From NCBI GenBank assembly GCA_048393175.1, contig DBFJJM010000073.1, positions 1 through 16,637 on the forward strand: a stretch of DNA of 16,637 nucleotides, in the 5' to 3' direction. The notes under the pieces are model-generated. The model did not search any database. It saw nothing but the letters and a program-made list of their open reading frames with translations, and had not been told where the DNA came from. This stretch comes from Merdicola sp048393175. GTDB lineage: Bacteria > Bacillota > Clostridia > TANB77 > CAG-508. The translations under genes and the position numbers were made by a program. Numbering within the stretch: position 1 is the first letter of the stretch; each line of letters begins with the position of its first letter. This document shows, piece by piece, positions 7,193 through 14,013 of this stretch.

Positions 7193-7882
7193 TTATTTTA
7201 ATGAAATAATAATCTTACGATATGGTTCTTCTCCTACACTATATGTTTTTACTTTTGGATGATTTTGTAATTTACTATGAATCACTTTTCTCTCAAAAGC
7301 ACTCATTGGCTCAAGTGTTACTGCTTTATTTGTTTTCATTACTGTTTTAGCAATCTTTTCTGCCAATTCTTCTAATGTCTTTTCGCGTTTTTTTCGATAT
7401 CCTTCTATATCTACCACCACTCGACAACGATTGTCTAGACCTCTGTTAACAACAGAGGAAAGGATACTTTGAAATGCATTTAGCACTTCTCCTCTATATC
7501 CAATTAAGTAGTTTAAGTTCTTTCCCTCTATAAAAACATTTAGTTTCTGGTCTTGTACTTTTACGCTATAAACAATTTCGTCTAATTTTTCTGATTTAAT
7601 AAATTGTTGCAAAAAAGTTTCTATTCTCTCTTTGCCTGTGTTTAATTCTTTTTCTGTAACAATATATTCGGTTGTTTTTACTTCTTCTTTTTTCTCGTTT
7701 TCTGTTTCCTTTAAACAAAGTTCTACTTTTACCGTTCTTGGAGTAAGAATACTAAAGAAGTTTCTTTTTTCTTCTTCTAAGACCTTAATTTCTACCTTTT
7801 CTCTTGTTGTGTGTAACTGCTTTAGTCCTATTTCTATTGCTTCTGTAGAAGTTTTTCCTTCTGTAATAATTTTATTTGTCAT
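7193..7882 (-). CDS. jag: RNA-binding protein Jag/KhpB (SpoIIIJ-associated protein)
   Basis: Jag (KhpB) is an RNA-binding protein linked to cell elongation and division in Gram-positives and encoded next to yidC. The 229-residue protein has an N-terminal Jag_N domain (about 1-50), a charged linker, a KH domain with GYRG (128-131) and a C-terminal R3H domain with Arg198-x3-His202 in ERKVIHSKL. I chose the ATG at 7880-7882 because MTNKIITEGKTSTEAIE is the family N-terminus and an AAGGAGG site lies about nine bases upstream. A start eight codons earlier lacks this support. The start lies inside the yidC end (11-base overlap), so translation is probably coupled. The usual glycine-rich loop of Jag_N is replaced by KRNFFSILTPR, a mild divergence. 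Confidence 0.95.
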   Translation of the reverse strand: MTNKIITEGKTSTEAIEIGLKQLHTTREKVEIKVLEEEKRNFFSILTPRTVKVELCLKETENEKKEEVKTTEYIVTEKELNTGKERIETFLQQFIKSEKLDEIVYSVKVQDQKLNVFIEGKNLNYLIGYRGEVLNAFQSILSSVVNRGLDNRCRVVVDIEGYRKKREKTLEELAEKIAKTVMKTNKAVTLEPMSAFERKVIHSKLQNHPKVKTYSVGEEPYRKIIISLK

Positions 7883-8747
7883 CTTCTTCTGCCTCCTTAG
7901 ACTCAAGAACCCTATTTAAAATAAGTCTTTCTGCTATCATTAATAAATTATTTACAAGCCAATATAAAGCCAACCCTAAAGGAGCAACAACAGCTATCAT
8001 AATAGACATAATCGGCATAAATAAAGACATGCTCTTATTGGCTTGTTCCATTGCAGCTAATTCATCACTCTGTTGTTCTCGTTCTTTTGGTTCTCCATCT
8101 ATCACTTCAATCTCATTTGTTTTTTCTTTTCTTTTCCCTTTTTGTAAATTCGTTGTAAGACGAATCGAAACAAAAGAAGAGATAACATATAAAACTGGAA
8201 TAATATATACACGTGGGTCATTTAAACTTTGCGTTGGGACTTTACTTAGGTCAATTCCTAAAAAGTCCATGTTAATATTAACTCTTTGGTCTTCTTGCCC
8301 TTTATACTGAATAACAGATATCTCTGGATAAGCAGTGTTTACTTGTTGTTCCTGTTTTATTTCATTGGTATAATTTTCAATTACTTGAGGGTCTACCTTT
8401 TTCATAAAAGTTAAAGGACTTCTTACTAAATAGAAAACAGCAAAAAGTAAAATAACCTGAATAATGGAACTTAAGCATCCACTAAACGGACTCATTTTCT
8501 CATTTTTATATAAAGACATGATTTCTTGATTCATTTTTTCTGGATTGTTTTTATATTTTGTCTGGATTTCCTTCATCTTTGTTTGAATCTTAGCTGACTT
8601 TTGCATTGTTTTTTGTTGTTTAATCGAAATCGGCAATAAAACAAGTTTCAAAACAACAGAAAATAAAATAATGGCCAATCCGTAATTATTTACTAGATTA
8701 TAGATAAATTCTAAAAGATAGCCAAATAAACTTGCAATAAAAGACAT
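7872..8747 (-). CDS. yidC: Membrane protein insertase YidC/Oxa1/SpoIIIJ
   Basis: YidC inserts and folds membrane proteins alone or with SecYEG. The 291-residue protein has hydrophobic segments at about 5-20, 23-42, 93-110, 170-187, 238-258 and 260-277, with a lysine-rich cytoplasmic hairpin (43-85) after the first conserved segment, as in the Oxa1 superfamily. It lacks the large periplasmic domain of proteobacterial YidC, but has a roughly 60-residue loop (111-169). There is no lipobox cysteine at the N-terminus, unlike Bacillus SpoIIIJ. The hydrophilic-groove position that is arginine in Bacillus YidC appears as Lys34 (VVLKLVLLP). An AGGAGAG ribosome site precedes the ATG; yidD is 16 bases upstream. 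Confidence 0.95.
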   Translation of the reverse strand: MSFIASLFGYLLEFIYNLVNNYGLAIILFSVVLKLVLLPISIKQQKTMQKSAKIQTKMKEIQTKYKNNPEKMNQEIMSLYKNEKMSPFSGCLSSIIQVILLFAVFYLVRSPLTFMKKVDPQVIENYTNEIKQEQQVNTAYPEISVIQYKGQEDQRVNINMDFLGIDLSKVPTQSLNDPRVYIIPVLYVISSFVSIRLTTNLQKGKRKEKTNEIEVIDGEPKEREQQSDELAAMEQANKSMSLFMPIMSIMIAVVAPLGLALYWLVNNLLMIAERLILNRVLESKEAEEDDK

Positions 8748-8763
8748 CTTCTTCTCTCCTTTG

Positions 8764-8982
8764 TTATTTTAAAGGGTCATATCCACCTTTTGAAAAGGGA
8801 TTACATTTTAAAATCCTCTTCATTCCTAAAGAGCAGCCCTTTATACTACCATATTTTTCAATTGCCTGATTTGTATATTCAGAACAAGTAGGATAAAACT
8901 TACATTTTACTCCTTTGTACTGTAAAAAAGAAGAAATATGTTTTTGATAAAATAATATCAAAGAACAAAGTGCTTTTTTCAC
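8764..8982 (-). CDS. yidD: Membrane protein insertion efficiency factor YidD
   Basis: YidD is a small membrane-associated protein that supports YidC-dependent insertion. The 72-residue protein shows the family signature: an amphipathic N-terminal helix (KKALCSLILFYQKHIS), the cysteine motif CKFYPTCSEY (27-36) and RILKCNPFSKGGYDP near the C-terminus. The start is GTG (8980-8982), overlapping the rnpA stop as GTGA, a sign of translational coupling. Gene order rnpA-yidD-yidC is conserved in most bacteria. Confidence 0.96.
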   Translation of the reverse strand: MKKALCSLILFYQKHISSFLQYKGVKCKFYPTCSEYTNQAIEKYGSIKGCSLGMKRILKCNPFSKGGYDPLK

Positions 8983-9338
8983 TCTTCTTTCCCCTTTTCT
9001 TTGAATAATTTTGCTTTTTGAAAAACCGTAATCATATCTTGTTTTACATTAAAAAAAGTAGCTTGTCTAAAAGAATTCGTCTTCTTCCATAAAAAAACAA
9101 TATCATATCCTTGTTCTAACAAAGGCGTTAATAAGCGGTAATTTTCGCGAATCAATCTTTTAATTTTATTTCTTTTTACTGCTTTTTGGGCTTTTACTCC
9201 TACCGCAACTCCAATATAATTATAGGGTTTCCTATTTTTTCGAAGATAGACATCTATTGTCTTTCCTCTATAATATTGACCTTTATTAAGAATTCTTTTA
9301 AATTCATAATTTTTTTTTAAAGTATGTTTTTGAGCCAT
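8979..9338 (-). CDS. rnpA: Ribonuclease P protein component
   Basis: RnpA is the protein subunit of RNase P, which trims tRNA 5' ends with the catalytic RNA. The 119-residue protein is small and basic, with the RNR signature KRNKIKRLIRENYR and an upstream hydrophobic strand GVAVGVKAQKAVKRN. I chose ATG at 9336-9338 (MAQKHTLKKNYEFKRI), which has AGGAG seven bases upstream. The longer frame starting at a TTG (9356) would add six residues and include the ribosome site itself. It overlaps yidD by four bases and follows rpmH by 56 bases that contain a weak terminator-like hairpin. Confidence 0.97.
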   Translation of the reverse strand: MAQKHTLKKNYEFKRILNKGQYYRGKTIDVYLRKNRKPYNYIGVAVGVKAQKAVKRNKIKRLIRENYRLLTPLLEQGYDIVFLWKKTNSFRQATFFNVKQDMITVFQKAKLFKEKGKEE

Positions 9339-9362
9339 TCTCTTTTCTCCTACCAAATTTAT

Positions 9363-9385
9363 AAAAAGCCACTTAAATTGCGGCT
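9363..9385 (-). terminator. Weak terminator-like hairpin between rpmH and rnpA
   Basis: On the minus strand AGCCGC (9380-9385) pairs with GTGGCT (9367-9372) through one G-U pair, with a seven-base loop, and five T follow. A short stem like this would stop only part of the transcripts, which would fit the need for much more L34 than RNase P protein. The hairpin is seen; the attenuation role is inferred. Confidence 0.45.
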
Positions 9386-9394
9386 AGTTATAAA

Positions 9395-9529
9395 TTAAGC
9401 AGTTAACTTCTTTCTTCCTTTTGCACGTCTTGCTTTTAAAACTGCTCTTCCTGCTCTTGTCTTCATTCTTTTCATAAAACCATGTTCTCTTTTCGCTTGT
9501 CTCTTTTTTGGCTGAAATGTTCTTTTCAT
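9395..9529 (-). CDS. rpmH: 50S ribosomal protein L34
   Basis: The 44-residue, highly basic protein reads MKRTFQPKKRQAKREHGFMK and continues RMKTRAGRAVLKARRAKGRK, which is diagnostic for bL34. It has a GGAGGTG ribosome site just upstream of the ATG and a near-consensus promoter at 9578-9607. It is the first gene of the leftward cluster and the closest to the origin on that side. Confidence 0.98.
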   Translation of the reverse strand: MKRTFQPKKRQAKREHGFMKRMKTRAGRAVLKARRAKGRKKLTA

Positions 9530-9577
9530 CTTGCACCTCCTATATTTTTGTCATTCTCATCTAAAATAAGCGTAATA

Positions 9578-9607
9578 ATTATACCTTAAAGATACGGGTT
9601 TTGTCAA
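9578..9607 (-). promoter_or_regulatory. Sigma-A promoter of rpmH
   Basis: On the minus strand TTGACA (9602-9607) and TATAAT (9578-9583) are both perfect consensus, 18 bases apart. The predicted start near 9571 leaves a leader of about 42 bases before rpmH. No other promoter of comparable quality was found in the leftward cluster until parA. Confidence 0.85.
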
Positions 9608-9794
9608 TTGATTTTTACTATTTTACTTTATTTCTCTTTTTATATTGAATTTTCTCTTTTTTTTGGATATAATCTAAAAAGTTTTAAAAAGTTATTAACA
9701 ATTTCTTTTTTTAGTTATACACAAGATAAAATTCAAGGAAAAATTTTAAAAATCAAAACTTTGTTTCTCTCTTTCATATTAGGGAGCTTAAGTG

Positions 9795-9823
9795 AATATG
9801 ACTTTTGTAATATTTGTCATATT
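9795..9823. repeat. 8-bp inverted repeat upstream of the DnaA boxes
   Basis: AATATGAC (9795-9802) and GTCATATT (9816-9823) are a perfect inverted repeat with a 13-base spacer. It could be an operator for a dimeric regulator or a small hairpin. It lies between the single DnaA box at 9715 and the cluster at 9851. No regulator is identified. Confidence 0.4.
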
Positions 9824-9908
9824 TTCTGATTTCAAATGAAAAAATCCAAGATATCCACAACTTTATCCACATTATACACAAAGAATCATAAAATTTTCGC
9901 GTTTTTTA

Positions 9909-9938
9909 TTGACGAAAGATTTCCTTTTTTGGTATGAT
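9909..9938 (+). promoter_or_regulatory. Predicted dnaA promoter
   Basis: TTGACG (9909-9914) and TATGAT (9933-9938) are separated by 18 bases. The start would be near 9945, giving a leader of about 140 bases that carries the DnaA boxes at 10029-10060. The triple box cluster ends 29 bases upstream of the -35, a position suited to repression by DnaA. Confidence 0.65.
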
Positions 9939-10083
9939 ATAAAACTGATAAGGAAAGAAACCTTTTTCGCAATTATTACAAATCCATATCTAGTGTTTTG
10001 TTACAGCATTTTTACAGAGGAAATATATTTATCCACATCTGTTGATAACCTTGTGGATAACTTTAGGAAGGATTGAATACGAG

Positions 10084-11442
10084 ATGCCAAATGAATTAAC
10101 GGAACTTCTTACAAAAGCAAAAGAACTACTAAAAAAAGAAATGACTAATATTTCCTATGAAACTTGGATTAAAAATTTAGAAATTCAAAGTTTTATAGAA
10201 GATACTATTGTTTTAATTGCTTCTTCTTCCTTTCAAAAAGAAGCAGTCGAAACTAGATATTATGACCTCGTTGTTAACACGTTTAAATATTTGACAAATA
10301 AAGATTGTAATGTTTCTATTCTTTGTGCAGAAGACCTTCAAAATTCTTCTCCTAATACAACAGAAGAAGAAAAGACACTTTCTTATAACGAAGACACTTC
10401 TTATCTAAATTCTTCTCTTAATCCAAAATATACTTTTGATACCTTTGTAGTAGGAAATAATAATCGTTTTGCACATGCTGCTGCTTTAGCAGTAGCAGAA
10501 GCACCTGCCACTTCTTATAATCCTCTTTTCTTATATGGAGGAGTTGGACTTGGAAAAACTCACTTGATGCATGCGATTGGAAATGAAATTTTGAAAAATA
10601 ATAAAAGTGCAAACGTCCTTTACGTTACTTCGGAAAAGTTTACCAATCAATTAATTAATGCAATTAAAGATAATAAAAACGAACAATTTCGTAATAAATA
10701 CCGAAATATTGATGTTCTATTGATTGATGATATTCAATTTATAGCAGGAAAAGAACGAATACAAGAAGAATTTTTCCATACCTTTAATTCATTACACGAA
10801 AACGGAAAGCAAATCATTATTTCCAGTGACCGCCCACCAAAAGACATACAACTGTTAGAAGACCGTCTAAAATCTCGTTTCGAATGGGGACTAATTGCTG
10901 ACATATCGAATCCTGATTATGAAACCCGTCTTGCTATCTTAAGGAAAAAAGCACAAACAGATAATGTTTTAATTGATGATGATATTTTGTCCAATATTGC
11001 AAATCGTGTTTCTTCTAATATTAGAGAACTAGAAGGAGTATTTAATAAATTAGTGGCATTTTCCACTTTAGCACATGGACCGATTACTTTAGAAATGGCA
11101 GAAAAAGCGATTAATGACATTTCTGCACAAAAAGAAAAAGTTATTTCTGCAGATTATATTCAAGAAGTAGTAGCAAAATATTTTAACATTAATAAAAAAG
11201 ATTTAAAAAGTTCAAAGCGTTCGAACGATATCGCATACCCAAGACAAATCGCAATGTATCTTTGCCGAGAAATAGGACAACTTTCTTTTCCTAAAATAGG
11301 AGAAGAGTTTGGAAAAAGAGACCACACTACAGTTATGCATGGTTATAATAAAATTGCAAAGGAATTAAAAGAAAATTCTAATACAAAGTTAATTGTGGAA
11401 AGTGTGAAAAAAATCCTTACGGAAAAAAACAATTTGAGATAA
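10084..11442 (+). CDS. dnaA: Chromosomal replication initiator protein DnaA
   Basis: DnaA is the AAA+ initiator that binds DnaA boxes and opens the origin. The 452-residue protein has domain I (about 1-85, starting MPNELTELLTKAKELLKKEM), a short variable domain II, the AAA+ domain with Walker A GGVGLGKTH (152-160) and Walker B LLIDDIQF (212-219), and the DNA-binding domain IV with its signature FGKRDHTTVMHGYNKI (about 409-424). I chose the ATG at 10084 because it gives the family N-terminus. A longer frame from a TTG at 10042 would run through two DnaA boxes and the ribosome site. The ribosome site AGGAAGGA (10065-10072) is 11 bases upstream, somewhat distant. Confidence 0.98.
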   Translation: MPNELTELLTKAKELLKKEMTNISYETWIKNLEIQSFIEDTIVLIASSSFQKEAVETRYYDLVVNTFKYLTNKDCNVSILCAEDLQNSSPNTTEEEKTLSYNEDTSYLNSSLNPKYTFDTFVVGNNNRFAHAAALAVAEAPATSYNPLFLYGGVGLGKTHLMHAIGNEILKNNKSANVLYVTSEKFTNQLINAIKDNKNEQFRNKYRNIDVLLIDDIQFIAGKERIQEEFFHTFNSLHENGKQIIISSDRPPKDIQLLEDRLKSRFEWGLIADISNPDYETRLAILRKKAQTDNVLIDDDILSNIANRVSSNIRELEGVFNKLVAFSTLAHGPITLEMAEKAINDISAQKEKVISADYIQEVVAKYFNINKKDLKSSKRSNDIAYPRQIAMYLCREIGQLSFPKIGEEFGKRDHTTVMHGYNKIAKELKENSNTKLIVESVKKILTEKNNLR

Positions 11443-11461
11443 CTGGGATTGAAATAGATTT

Positions 11462-11494
11462 AAAAAACTTCAGTTCGCAAAACGAAAGTTTTTT
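11462..11494 (+). terminator. Possible weak terminator after dnaA
   Basis: AAAAAACTT (11462-11470) pairs with AAGTTTTTT (11486-11494); an inner TTCG/CGAA pair can extend the stem. The T-run is part of the stem, as in many AT-rich bidirectional terminators. It begins 20 bases after the dnaA stop. Partial readthrough into dnaN is likely because no strong dnaN promoter is evident. Confidence 0.45.
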
Positions 11495-11534
11495 GAAAAA
11501 TATTTTATCTTTACTTACGGAACTAATGCATTAG

Positions 11535-11700
11535 ATATACACACCCGCTTGTTAATAACGTGTATATAACCTGTTAATAAAAAAGTATTCCACAATAAAA
11601 TCTTGTCCTTGTGGAAAAAATCTTTTCTTTTCCACATCTTTATTAACAGGCATTATTGTACGGAAATAGCATATTTAAAGAATTTTCCACCCAATCCACA
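11535..11700. other. Downstream part of the replication origin (DnaA-box-like nested inverted repeats)
   Basis: The dnaA-dnaN spacer holds several box-like sequences. TTTTCCACA occurs at 11610-11618 (minus) and 11628-11636 (plus); TATTCCACA at 11586-11594; TTATTAACA (one mismatch) at 11550-11558 and 11572-11580 (minus) and 11640-11648 (plus); TTTTCCACC at 11683-11691; CAATCCACA at 11692-11700. They are arranged as inverted repeats: ATATACAC/GTGTATAT (11535-11542 with 11560-11567), CCTGTTAATAAA/TTTATTAACAGG (11570-11581 with 11639-11650) and, inside the latter, TTCCACAA/TTGTGGAA (11588-11595 with 11609-11616). This is the usual place of the second origin subregion in Firmicutes. Confidence 0.75.
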
Positions 11701-11741
11701 AGACCTAATACTATTACTTCTATTATTATTATTTATATATA
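11701..11741 (+). other. DnaA-trio-like element and DNA unwinding region
   Basis: Directly after the box CAATCCACA comes the short AGACC, then CTAATACTATTACTTC, then repeated TATTATTATT and the AT-only stretch TTATATATAA. Read on the complementary strand this is a series of 3'-GAT-5'-like trinucleotides, the DnaA-trio through which DnaA extends onto one strand in Bacillus subtilis. The core CTATTACTTCTA matches my memory of the B. subtilis element. The run ends just before the dnaN ribosome site. Sequence resemblance is clear; unwinding here is inferred. Confidence 0.75.
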
Positions 11742-11755
11742 AAGGAGAGAGACCT

Positions 11756-12871
11756 ATGAAATTTATTTGTTATAAAGATACAGTCCTTAAAGCCCTTAAT
11801 TCCGTAGTAAAAGCGGTTGCTTCTAAAACAACGATGCCTATATTAGAAGGAATTTTAATTCAAACAAATGATAATCAAATAAAATTAACAACTTATGATT
11901 TAGAAATAGGAATTGAATATGTTATGGAATGTGAAGTAAAACAGCAGGGGTCTACAGTAGTAAATGCCATTATGTTTAGTGAAATTATTCGTAAATTACC
12001 GGATACAGAAATAAAAATAGAAGTAAATGAAAATAATTTACTTGTAATTGAATGCGAAGGTTCTTTATATAAACTAGCAACGATGAATCCAGATGAATTT
12101 CCAGAACTTCCAAAAATAGAAGTAGAAAATTCAATTCAAATCGAACAAAATACACTAAAAAATATGATTCGAAAAACGATTTTTGCTGTTAGTACAGAGG
12201 AAAATAGGCCAATTTTTACAGGATGTTTATTCGAAGTAGCAGAAAATAAATTACACGTTGTTGCGGTAGATGGATTTCGATTAGCTTGGAGAAGTAGTTA
12301 TTTAAATGTTCACTCAAATAATTTTAGTGCTGTTATTCCAGGAAAAACATTAAATGAAGTAAATAAAATTATATTAGATTCTTTTGAGCCAATAAAAATA
12401 GGAATTTCGAAAAATCAGGCTTTATTTGAAATGGATAATTGTAAAATAGTAACAAGAGTATTAGATGGAGAATTTTTAAATTATTCGAATGTGATTCCTA
12501 AAAATTGGGATACAAGAGTAAGAGTAAATCGTATTAATTTACAAAATTGTTTTGAAAGAATAAGCTTAATTTCTTCGTCCACAACAGAAAAAGAGAAGAA
12601 ATACCCAGTTAAAATTTTCGTTGACATTGGAAAAATAACAATTTCTTGTACAAATCAAACAGGAGATGCAAAAGAGGAAATTTATGTATCTACAGAAGGA
12701 AAAAATCTAGAAGCTGGATTTAATCCAAAATATTTCTTAGATGCATTAAAAGCAGTAGACGACGAAGAAATATATGTTGATTTTGGCTCTAATATTTCTC
12801 CCTGTGTTATTCGACCAGTAGATGAAGGAGAATATACCTATATGATATTACCAATTCGATTGAAAGATTAA
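11756..12871 (+). CDS. dnaN: DNA polymerase III beta subunit (sliding clamp)
   Basis: DnaN is the ring-shaped clamp that holds the replicative polymerase and other factors on DNA. The 371-residue protein spans the three clamp domains, begins MKFICYKDTVLKALNSVVKA with the conserved KTTMPILEGILI segment, and ends in the typical EYTYMILPIRLKD. The ATG at 11756 has an AAAGGAG ribosome site eight bases upstream. A longer open frame from 11603 would run through the origin repeats and is not credible. It is followed at once by an intrinsic terminator rather than the usual S4-domain gene. Confidence 0.98.
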   Translation: MKFICYKDTVLKALNSVVKAVASKTTMPILEGILIQTNDNQIKLTTYDLEIGIEYVMECEVKQQGSTVVNAIMFSEIIRKLPDTEIKIEVNENNLLVIECEGSLYKLATMNPDEFPELPKIEVENSIQIEQNTLKNMIRKTIFAVSTEENRPIFTGCLFEVAENKLHVVAVDGFRLAWRSSYLNVHSNNFSAVIPGKTLNEVNKIILDSFEPIKIGISKNQALFEMDNCKIVTRVLDGEFLNYSNVIPKNWDTRVRVNRINLQNCFERISLISSSTTEKEKKYPVKIFVDIGKITISCTNQTGDAKEEIYVSTEGKNLEAGFNPKYFLDALKAVDDEEIYVDFGSNISPCVIRPVDEGEYTYMILPIRLKD

Positions 12872-12886
12872 AACAAAGAAAGAAAG

Positions 12887-12916
12887 GGAAATATAGGAAA
12901 ATATATTTCCTTTTTT
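12887..12916 (+). terminator. Intrinsic terminator between dnaN and recF
   Basis: GGAAATATA (12887-12895) and TATATTTCC (12902-12910) form a perfect 9-bp stem with a six-base loop, followed by six T. The stem can extend by A-T pairs using the T-run. It begins 16 bases after the dnaN stop. No clear promoter follows before recF, so it is likely to reduce rather than abolish transcription into recF-remB-gyrB. Confidence 0.8.
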
Positions 12917-12930
12917 AAAATGGGGGAAAA

Positions 12931-14004
12931 ATGTACATAAAGAGGATAACTTTAAAAAATTTTAGAAATTATTCACAACAAGAAGTGGAAATAGGGGATA
13001 AAATAAATATTTTTTATGGTGATAATGCACAAGGAAAGACAAATCTTTTAGAAGCTGTTTTTTTATGTGCGATGGGAAAGTCTTTTCGTGCTAAAAAAGA
13101 GAGTGAATTAATACAAAAGCAGAAGGAAGTTGCAAAAGTAGAAGTAGAATATCAAAAAAAAGATAGAGAAGGAAAAATTGAATTAATACTAACACAGAAA
13201 AAAGAAGTTTTAATAAATGGGATAAAAATAAAAAAATTAAGTGAATTATTAGGAAATATCCATGTTATACTTTTTTCTCCTGAAGATATTGAGATTGTTA
13301 AAGATGGTCCACAAAGAAGAAGAAGATTTTTAAATATGATGATTAGTCAATTAAGACCAACTTATTTATACCAATTAAATAAATATCAGAAAACAGTAGA
13401 ACAAAGAAATAATTTATTAAGAGAAATAAAAATCGGAAAAAGTCAGGAAGCTCTTTTAGAGATATGGGATGAAAAATTAGTAGAACATGGAATCATAATT
13501 GCAAGGTATAGGAAAGAATTTTTAGATAAAGTACAAAAAAAGATAATACCGATTCATAGTGAAATTACAGAAGGAAAAGAAGAAATAAAATTAATTTATC
13601 AAACAGATAGTTTGCAGAAAGAAATTTTTCTAGAAAGACTAAGAAAGAGTCGAAAAATAGATATTTTAAGAGGATATACAACCAAAGGAATCCACAGAGA
13701 TGAAATTAAAATTTTATTAAATGGAGAAGAAATTTCTATTTTTGGCTCTCAAGGACAACAAAAAACAGCAGTTTTATCTCTTAAAATTGCAGAGTTAGAA
13801 GTGGTAAAAGAAGAAATTGGAGAAGAGCCTATTTTATTGTTAGATGACTTTATGTCCGAACTAGATGAGAAAAGAAGAAAACGATTTTTAAGAAATATTA
13901 CGGAAACTCAAGTTTTAATTACAGGAACTCATCAAATAATACTTGAAAATTTAGAATTTAATGTATATAATGTGAAAAGTGGAAAAATAGAAAGAAAAGA
14001 GTAA
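12931..14004 (+). CDS. recF: DNA replication and repair protein RecF
   Basis: RecF is an SMC-like ATPase that, with RecO and RecR, loads RecA at single-strand gaps. The 357-residue protein starts MYIKRITLKNFRNY, has Walker A GDNAQGKTN (30-38), the ABC-type signature FGSQGQQKTAVLSLKIAELE and Walker B LLLDDFMSELDEKRR (about 306-320). The ATG follows a GGGGGA ribosome site. It is ten bases upstream of remB and is usually co-transcribed with gyrB. Confidence 0.97.
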   Translation: MYIKRITLKNFRNYSQQEVEIGDKINIFYGDNAQGKTNLLEAVFLCAMGKSFRAKKESELIQKQKEVAKVEVEYQKKDREGKIELILTQKKEVLINGIKIKKLSELLGNIHVILFSPEDIEIVKDGPQRRRRFLNMMISQLRPTYLYQLNKYQKTVEQRNNLLREIKIGKSQEALLEIWDEKLVEHGIIIARYRKEFLDKVQKKIIPIHSEITEGKEEIKLIYQTDSLQKEIFLERLRKSRKIDILRGYTTKGIHRDEIKILLNGEEISIFGSQGQQKTAVLSLKIAELEVVKEEIGEEPILLLDDFMSELDEKRRKRFLRNITETQVLITGTHQIILENLEFNVYNVKSGKIERKE

Positions 14005-14013
14005 GGGGTTTAT

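Larger units (their letters stand above)
9608..10083. other. Upstream part of the replication origin (DnaA box cluster before dnaA)
   Basis: This intergenic stretch between the divergent rpmH and dnaA contains DnaA boxes matching TTWTNCACA: TTATACACA (9715-9723), TTATCCACA (9863-9871), TTATACACA (9872-9880), TTATCCACA (10029-10037) and its complement TGTGGATAA (10052-10060). One-mismatch copies are ATATCCACA (9851-9859), TTATTAACA (9692-9700) and TGTTGATAA (10040-10048). The group at 9851-9880 lies just upstream of the dnaA promoter, and the pair at 10029-10060 lies in the dnaA leader close to its ribosome site. This fits both an origin subregion and autoregulation of dnaA. The boxes are seen; roles follow from Firmicute origins. 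Confidence 0.8.

Noticed and set aside
8205..8220. CACGTG core as a possible parS site in yidC
   Set aside because: The flanks (TATA before, GGTC after) do not match the TGTTNC/GNAACA arms.
9608..9829. Plus-strand open frame of 73 codons between rpmH and dnaA
   Set aside because: It lies in the AT-rich origin region across a DnaA box and an inverted repeat, has no ribosome site, and its Phe/Leu-rich product resembles no family.
9950..9967. AAGG/CCTT hairpin followed by T in the dnaA leader as a terminator
   Set aside because: The stem is only four base pairs, too weak to support a call.
10042..10083. N-terminal extension of dnaA from an upstream TTG
   Set aside because: It would code through two DnaA boxes and the ribosome site, and the extra residues do not match DnaA proteins.
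10267..10284. GTTAACACGTTT in dnaA as a degenerate parS
   Set aside because: Only about half of the consensus positions match and the palindrome is not kept.
11603..11755. 51-residue N-terminal extension of dnaN
   Set aside because: It runs through origin repeats and the DnaA-trio; the ATG at 11756 has a strong ribosome site and the family N-terminus.
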